A DNA stretch of 64,000 bases from Fidelibacterota bacterium (GTDB lineage Bacteria; Marinisomatota; Marinisomatia; Marinisomatales; S15-B10): the NCBI GenBank assembly GCA_002715465.1, contig PAYY01000001.1, forward strand, positions 159,057 to 223,056. The letters run 5' to 3'. The notes under the pieces were generated by a model. That model did not search any database and was not told the DNA's origin. It saw only the letters and a list, made by a program, of their open reading frames with translations. Within the stretch, counting starts at the first letter, position 1, and the number at the start of each line of letters is the position of its first letter. The translations under genes and the position numbers were made by a program. Below are positions 60,356 to 64,000 of this stretch, piece by piece.

Positions 60356-62632
60356 ATGATAGGAACAAAAGACTTTGATTTAATTCAAGAAACATATAAT
60401 GTTTTTGAGCAAAAAGTTTCTTTCGCAAGGGAACTTATTGGTCGACCGCTGACATATGCAGAAAAAATTCTTTGCGCTCATCTACATGAGCCACTTTCTG
60501 AATCTCCAGAAAAACTCGTTAGTTATATAAACTTTAATCCTGATAGAGTCGCTTTGCAGGATGCTACAGCCCAGATGGCTCTTCTCCAATTTATGCAAGC
60601 TGGAAGGAAGGAAACGGCCGTACCAAGTACAGTTCATTGTGATCATCTTATTAGGGCTCAAATTGGGGCTTCTGATGATCTAAAACAGGCTAACTATGAA
60701 AATAGTGAGGTATATAATTTTCTTAGGTCAGTATCACAGAAATATGGACTAGGTTTTTGGAAGCCTGGGTCAGGTATAATTCATCAGGTTGTTTTAGAAA
60801 ATTATGCTTTTCCAGGAGGGATGATGATTGGGACTGATTCACATACTCCTAATGCGGGTGGTTTAGGTATGGTTGCCATAGGAGTAGGAGGTGCTGATGC
60901 TGTTGATGTTATGACAGGTATGCCTTGGGAAGTTCTGTGGCCTGGGGTCATAGGAGTAAAGTTAACGGGTTCATTAAGCGGATGGACTTCACCAAAGGAT
61001 GTGATACTTAAATTAGCTGGTCTTTTGTCAGTAAAAGGTGGAACTGGAAGAATTGTTGAATACTTTGGGGAGGGTACTAAATCAATATCATGTACTGGTA
61101 AAGGAACAATCTGTAATATGGGAGCGGAAATAGGAGCGACTACCTCTATTTTCCCATTTGATAAACGAATGAGTCAATATCTGAATTCAACTGGTAGAGC
61201 TGAAATTGCAAAATTAGCTGGAGCTATTGAAAAAGAGTTAACAGCAGATCCCGAAGTAGAAAGAAATCCAGAAATTTTCTTTGATAAAGTTATTGAAATA
61301 GATCTATCGACTCTTGAGCCACATATAGTTGGCCCATTTACTCCTGATTTAGCTAGACCTATTTCTCAGTTAAAGTCTGATGTGCGGGAAAAAGATTACC
61401 CTGATGATATATCAATTTCCCTTATAGGAAGTTGTACAAACTCCTCATATGAAGATATAGAACGTTCAGCTAATATTGCTAGGCAGGCAATCAAGAAAAA
61501 CCTTAAAGCTAAAACACCTTTTCTAGTTACTCCAGGATCTGAACAAATTCGGGCTACAATAGAAAGAGATGGACAGCTAAGAGATTTAAATGAAATAGGT
61601 GCTGTTGTTTTAGCTAATGCATGCGGGCCATGTATTGGACAATGGAAAAGAGAAGATAAAACTGAAGGCAATAAAAATTCCATTATTACATCATTCAATA
61701 GGAACTTTGCTAGACGCAATGATGGTAATGCTGATACTCATGCGTTTATTGGGTCACCTGAGTTAGTTACAGCAATGTCATTAGCAGGTAGACTTTCTTT
61801 TAACCCACTTACTGATTCCATAAAAAATGAAAGAGGAGAAGAAGTTTGGTTAGAACCTCCAGTTGGTGATGAGTTACCAGCTAATGGTTTTGAAACTGGA
61901 GATGAAGGTTTTATTCCACCAGAAATTGATGGGAAAAATTTAGAGGTGGAAGTTAAAGACTTAAGTGAAAGAATTGAATTGCTTAAGCCATTTAAACCTT
62001 GGAGCGGTAATGACCTCACAGATCTCCCGGTTTTATTAAAAGCTGATGGGAAGTGTACAACAGATCATATATCTCCTGCGGGACCATGGCTTCGATTCAG
62101 AGGTCACATAGACAATATTTCAGATAACTTATTTATAGGTGCTGTAAATTCCTTTAATGGAGATATTGGTCTTGGAAAAAATGTAATTACTGGGGAAGAA
62201 AATATAAGATTTAGTGATATAGCAAGGTATTATAAGAAACAGGGAAGGCTTTGGGTTGCTTTTGGAGATGAAAATTATGGCGAAGGATCCTCTAGAGAAC
62301 ATGCGGCAATGGAACCGCGTCATTTAGGGGGTATTGCAGTTATTGTCAGGAGTTTTGCTCGTATTCATGAAACTAATTTAAAAAAACAGGGTATGCTAGC
62401 TCTAACTTTTGCTGATCCATTAGCATATGATGAAATTCGTGAAGATGACAGAATATCTATTTTGGGTCTTAAAGAATTTTCTCCTAGACAATCACTAATG
62501 CTTAAGGTTAATCATTCAGATGGTTCTTTTTTTAAGACAGAACTTAACCATACATTTTCAACTACTCAGATTGAATGGTTTAAAGCTGGCTCTGCATTGA
62601 ATTTAATAGCATCTGGTTTAGTTGGATCTTGA
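60356..62632 (+). CDS. acn: Aconitate hydratase
   Basis: TCA-cycle [4Fe-4S] enzyme isomerising citrate and isocitrate. It has 758 residues, the mitochondrial/AcnA-short type. The cluster cysteines are in [10 protein letters not shown] (about 360) and [10 protein letters not shown] (two Cys, about 425). [49 protein letters not shown] and the swivel-domain end complete the family pattern. The 128 bases upstream, divergent from the PorU-like gene, hold no convincing promoter. The SDR gene overlaps its stop (TTGA). Confidence 0.97.
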   Translation: MIGTKDFDLIQETYNVFEQKVSFARELIGRPLTYAEKILCAHLHEPLSESPEKLVSYINFNPDRVALQDATAQMALLQFMQAGRKETAVPSTVHCDHLIRAQIGASDDLKQANYENSEVYNFLRSVSQKYGLGFWKPGSGIIHQVVLENYAFPGGMMIGTDSHTPNAGGLGMVAIGVGGADAVDVMTGMPWEVLWPGVIGVKLTGSLSGWTSPKDVILKLAGLLSVKGGTGRIVEYFGEGTKSISCTGKGTICNMGAEIGATTSIFPFDKRMSQYLNSTGRAEIAKLAGAIEKELTADPEVERNPEIFFDKVIEIDLSTLEPHIVGPFTPDLARPISQLKSDVREKDYPDDISISLIGSCTNSSYEDIERSANIARQAIKKNLKAKTPFLVTPGSEQIRATIERDGQLRDLNEIGAVVLANACGPCIGQWKREDKTEGNKNSIITSFNRNFARRNDGNADTHAFIGSPELVTAMSLAGRLSFNPLTDSIKNERGEEVWLEPPVGDELPANGFETGDEGFIPPEIDGKNLEVEVKDLSERIELLKPFKPWSGNDLTDLPVLLKADGKCTTDHISPAGPWLRFRGHIDNISDNLFIGAVNSFNGDIGLGKNVITGEENIRFSDIARYYKKQGRLWVAFGDENYGEGSSREHAAMEPRHLGGIAVIVRSFARIHETNLKKQGMLALTFADPLAYDEIREDDRISILGLKEFSPRQSLMLKVNHSDGSFFKTELNHTFSTTQIEWFKAGSALNLIASGLVGS

Positions 62633-63339
62633 CTACAAATAAAATAGCTGTCATTACTGGTGCCTCAGAAGGGATTGGTCGAGCAATTTCTATAAAACTT
62701 GCTTCAGAAGGTTATTATACTATTCTTGCTGGAAGGAATGAGGAAAATCTCAGGAAAACCGCTAAACTTATCAGTCAGGTTAATGGTCAATATTTAGTAT
62801 ATAAGGCAGACATAACCTCTGAACAAGATGTTATGAATCTTTTTAGGAAGGTTGTAAAATTAGGGGAATTAGTAATTCTTGTAAATAATGCTGGCGTTGG
62901 AACATTTAAAGCTGTCGAAGAAATTTCTTTAAAAGAATGGCAAGATATGCTTGATGTGAACTTAACAGGTTCATTTCTTTCTACTAGAGAGGCTATCAAA
63001 CTGATGAAAAAAAACAAAAAAGGTCACATAATTTTCATTAATTCAATGTCAGGTAAAAGAGCTCTTTCATGGGGTAGCGGTTATTCTGCTACAAAATATG
63101 GGTTAAAAGGTTTTGCTGATACGGTTAGAATAGAATTAAGAAAATCAAATGTAAAAGTAACATCAATTTTCCCTGGTTCAGTTAATTCATCTTGGTGGGA
63201 TAAGTTAGATTTTAATTTTTCTCGTGATCAAATGTTAAATGAGAAAAATGTTGTAGATGCTGTTTTTTCGACGGTATCTCAGGAGGGTCATTCTGTAATT
63301 GAAGAGATTGATCTCCGACAAGTTGGTGGTGATTTCTAA
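62629..63339 (+). CDS. Short-chain dehydrogenase/reductase
   Basis: A 236-residue classical SDR. The cofactor motif is GASEGIGRA (about 10-18), with NNAGVG (about 88-93), catalytic Ser in INSMSG and [10 protein letters not shown] (Tyr and Lys, about 151-155). It oxidises or reduces an unknown alcohol or ketone with NAD(P). The TTG start overlaps the aconitase stop by 4 bases, so it is co-expressed with a TCA enzyme, but the substrate link is unknown. No terminator hairpin is clear downstream. Confidence 0.88.
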   Translation: MTTNKIAVITGASEGIGRAISIKLASEGYYTILAGRNEENLRKTAKLISQVNGQYLVYKADITSEQDVMNLFRKVVKLGELVILVNNAGVGTFKAVEEISLKEWQDMLDVNLTGSFLSTREAIKLMKKNKKGHIIFINSMSGKRALSWGSGYSATKYGLKGFADTVRIELRKSNVKVTSIFPGSVNSSWWDKLDFNFSRDQMLNEKNVVDAVFSTVSQEGHSVIEEIDLRQVGGDF

Positions 63340-63491
63340 AAAATCAATTTTTTGTTATTTTTTTGATGAAAAAACAGGCAGAAGTTTTTCGTTTTCTACC
63401 TTAGATCAAAAAAGCTAAATTTCTATGCTTTAATCGAATTGAACATAAAGGTTTTCTCAAAGAAGAGAACATTTAATTAAAGGAGAATATT

Positions 63492-64000
63492 TTGGCAGTT
63501 AAGATTAGAATGAAACGCTTAGGCAGACGTAATAGGCCTTTTTATAGGATTGTTGTTATTGATTCACGTAAAAGACGAGATGGGAAAGCTATAGAAGAGT
63601 TGGGTTGGTACAATCCTATTCTACAAACTGAGAAAAATTATGAATTGAAAGTAGATAGAATCCTATATTGGATAGAAAATGGTGCTCAACCATCTAACAC
63701 TGTTCGGAACTTATTAAAATGGGAAGGTGTGTTATATAGAGTCCATTTGAAAAAGCAAGGTATAGATGAGAAGACTATTGATTACGAAATTCAAAAATGG
63801 ACTCTTGATAGAGAAGAGAGGGTAAAATTAAAATCAGAAAAAATTGCTAAAAAGAAAACTGAAAAGGCTAAGGAAAAAAGCGAATTGATGGGAGAAGCTT
63901 CTTCTCCAAAACCAGAGGATTCTCAAGAGTCTTCTAAAGAGGAAGCTTCTGTAAAAGAGGATGCTGTTTCCGAGGCTGGATCTGTAGAAGAAGATAGTAC
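63492..64000 (+). CDS. rpsP: 30S ribosomal protein S16 with long acidic tail (partial)
   Basis: Small-subunit ribosomal protein. AVKIRMKRLGRRNRPFYRIV and DSRKRRDGKAIEELGWYNP are the S16 signature (residues about 2-44). The start TTG at 63492 is preceded by AAGGAG at 63479-63484. The S16 domain ends near residue 85. The frame then continues through a Lys-rich segment and a Glu/Ser/Ala-rich acidic tail to the window edge (169 complete codons), with no stop seen. Such extensions occur in Bacteroidetes-like S16. It probably begins the rpsP-rimM-trmD-rplS operon, which would lie beyond the window. Confidence 0.94.
   Translation, partial: MAVKIRMKRLGRRNRPFYRIVVIDSRKRRDGKAIEELGWYNPILQTEKNYELKVDRILYWIENGAQPSNTVRNLLKWEGVLYRVHLKKQGIDEKTIDYEIQKWTLDREERVKLKSEKIAKKKTEKAKEKSELMGEASSPKPEDSQESSKEEASVKEDAVSEAGSVEEDS

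Noticed and set aside
1..64000. Mobile element, prophage, CRISPR array or defence island
   Set aside because: No transposase, integrase, phage structural gene, regularly spaced repeat or restriction/toxin gene was seen on either strand; base composition and gene style look uniform.

Overview
The window is AT-rich, densely coded bacterial chromosome: about 52 protein genes and one tRNA, many genes overlapping by 1-35 bases, and frequent TTG or GTG starts. It combines an A-type cytochrome c oxidase, meso-DAP peptidoglycan synthesis (DNPR motif in MurE), a PorU-like C25 peptidase with a C-terminal sorting-type domain, a secreted M14 peptidase with a dockerin-like tail, and a fused 2-oxoacid dehydrogenase E1. 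This points to a Gram-negative aerobic heterotroph of the Fibrobacteres-Chlorobi-Bacteroidetes (FCB) group. A marine Marinimicrobia (SAR406)-like lineage is my best guess; that is inference from gene content, not a measured placement.

Layout. 1-7.5 kb (+): tail of a cyclic-nucleotide-binding-type protein, then cytochrome oxidase subunits I, III, IV, two small membrane proteins, subunit II, a fused heme A synthase/heme O synthase, SCO and a DUF420/CtaM protein. This is an almost complete oxidase plus assembly kit. 7.5-10.7 kb: secreted carboxypeptidase and a putative lipoprotein. 10.7-14.0 kb: a tightly overlapping run of an unknown helical protein, a metallo-beta-lactamase-fold hydrolase, a DUF309 protein, a receiver-like protein and endonuclease III, ending in a terminator. 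14.1-16.6 kb: a pterin synthase homologue, a YhhQ transporter, GTP cyclohydrolase I and endonuclease IV. 16.6-23.6 kb: a lipoate-dependent 2-oxoacid dehydrogenase island (E3, LipB, fused E1, E2, LipA) followed by an unknown membrane-anchored protein. 23.7-27.8 kb: Lon with a strong upstream palindrome, tRNA-Val(TAC) and pyruvate kinase.

27.8-29.5 kb (-): a Spy/CpxP-like lipoprotein and an acyltransferase. 29.85-37.9 kb (+): an accessory locus with a GH109-like oxidoreductase-fold protein, an SSS symporter, a galactokinase-like kinase, a sugar nucleotidyltransferase, an alkaline-phosphatase-superfamily enzyme and an aberrant D-aminoacylase homologue. I read it as import and activation of a sugar or glycoside, substrate unknown. 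It is the best candidate here for an undescribed system.

38.0-54.9 kb (-): a complete division/cell-wall cluster, in transcription order mraZ-rsmH-ftsL-ftsI-murE-murF-mraY-murD-ftsW-murG-murC-murB-ftsQ-ftsA-ftsZ. It starts at a textbook promoter overlapped by MraZ boxes and ends at a strong bidirectional terminator. Upstream on the same strand are PorU-like, Maf and RodZ-like genes. 60.4-64 kb (+): aconitase, a short-chain dehydrogenase, and the start of rpsP, which runs off the end. No CRISPR array, insertion sequence, prophage or rRNA was seen.
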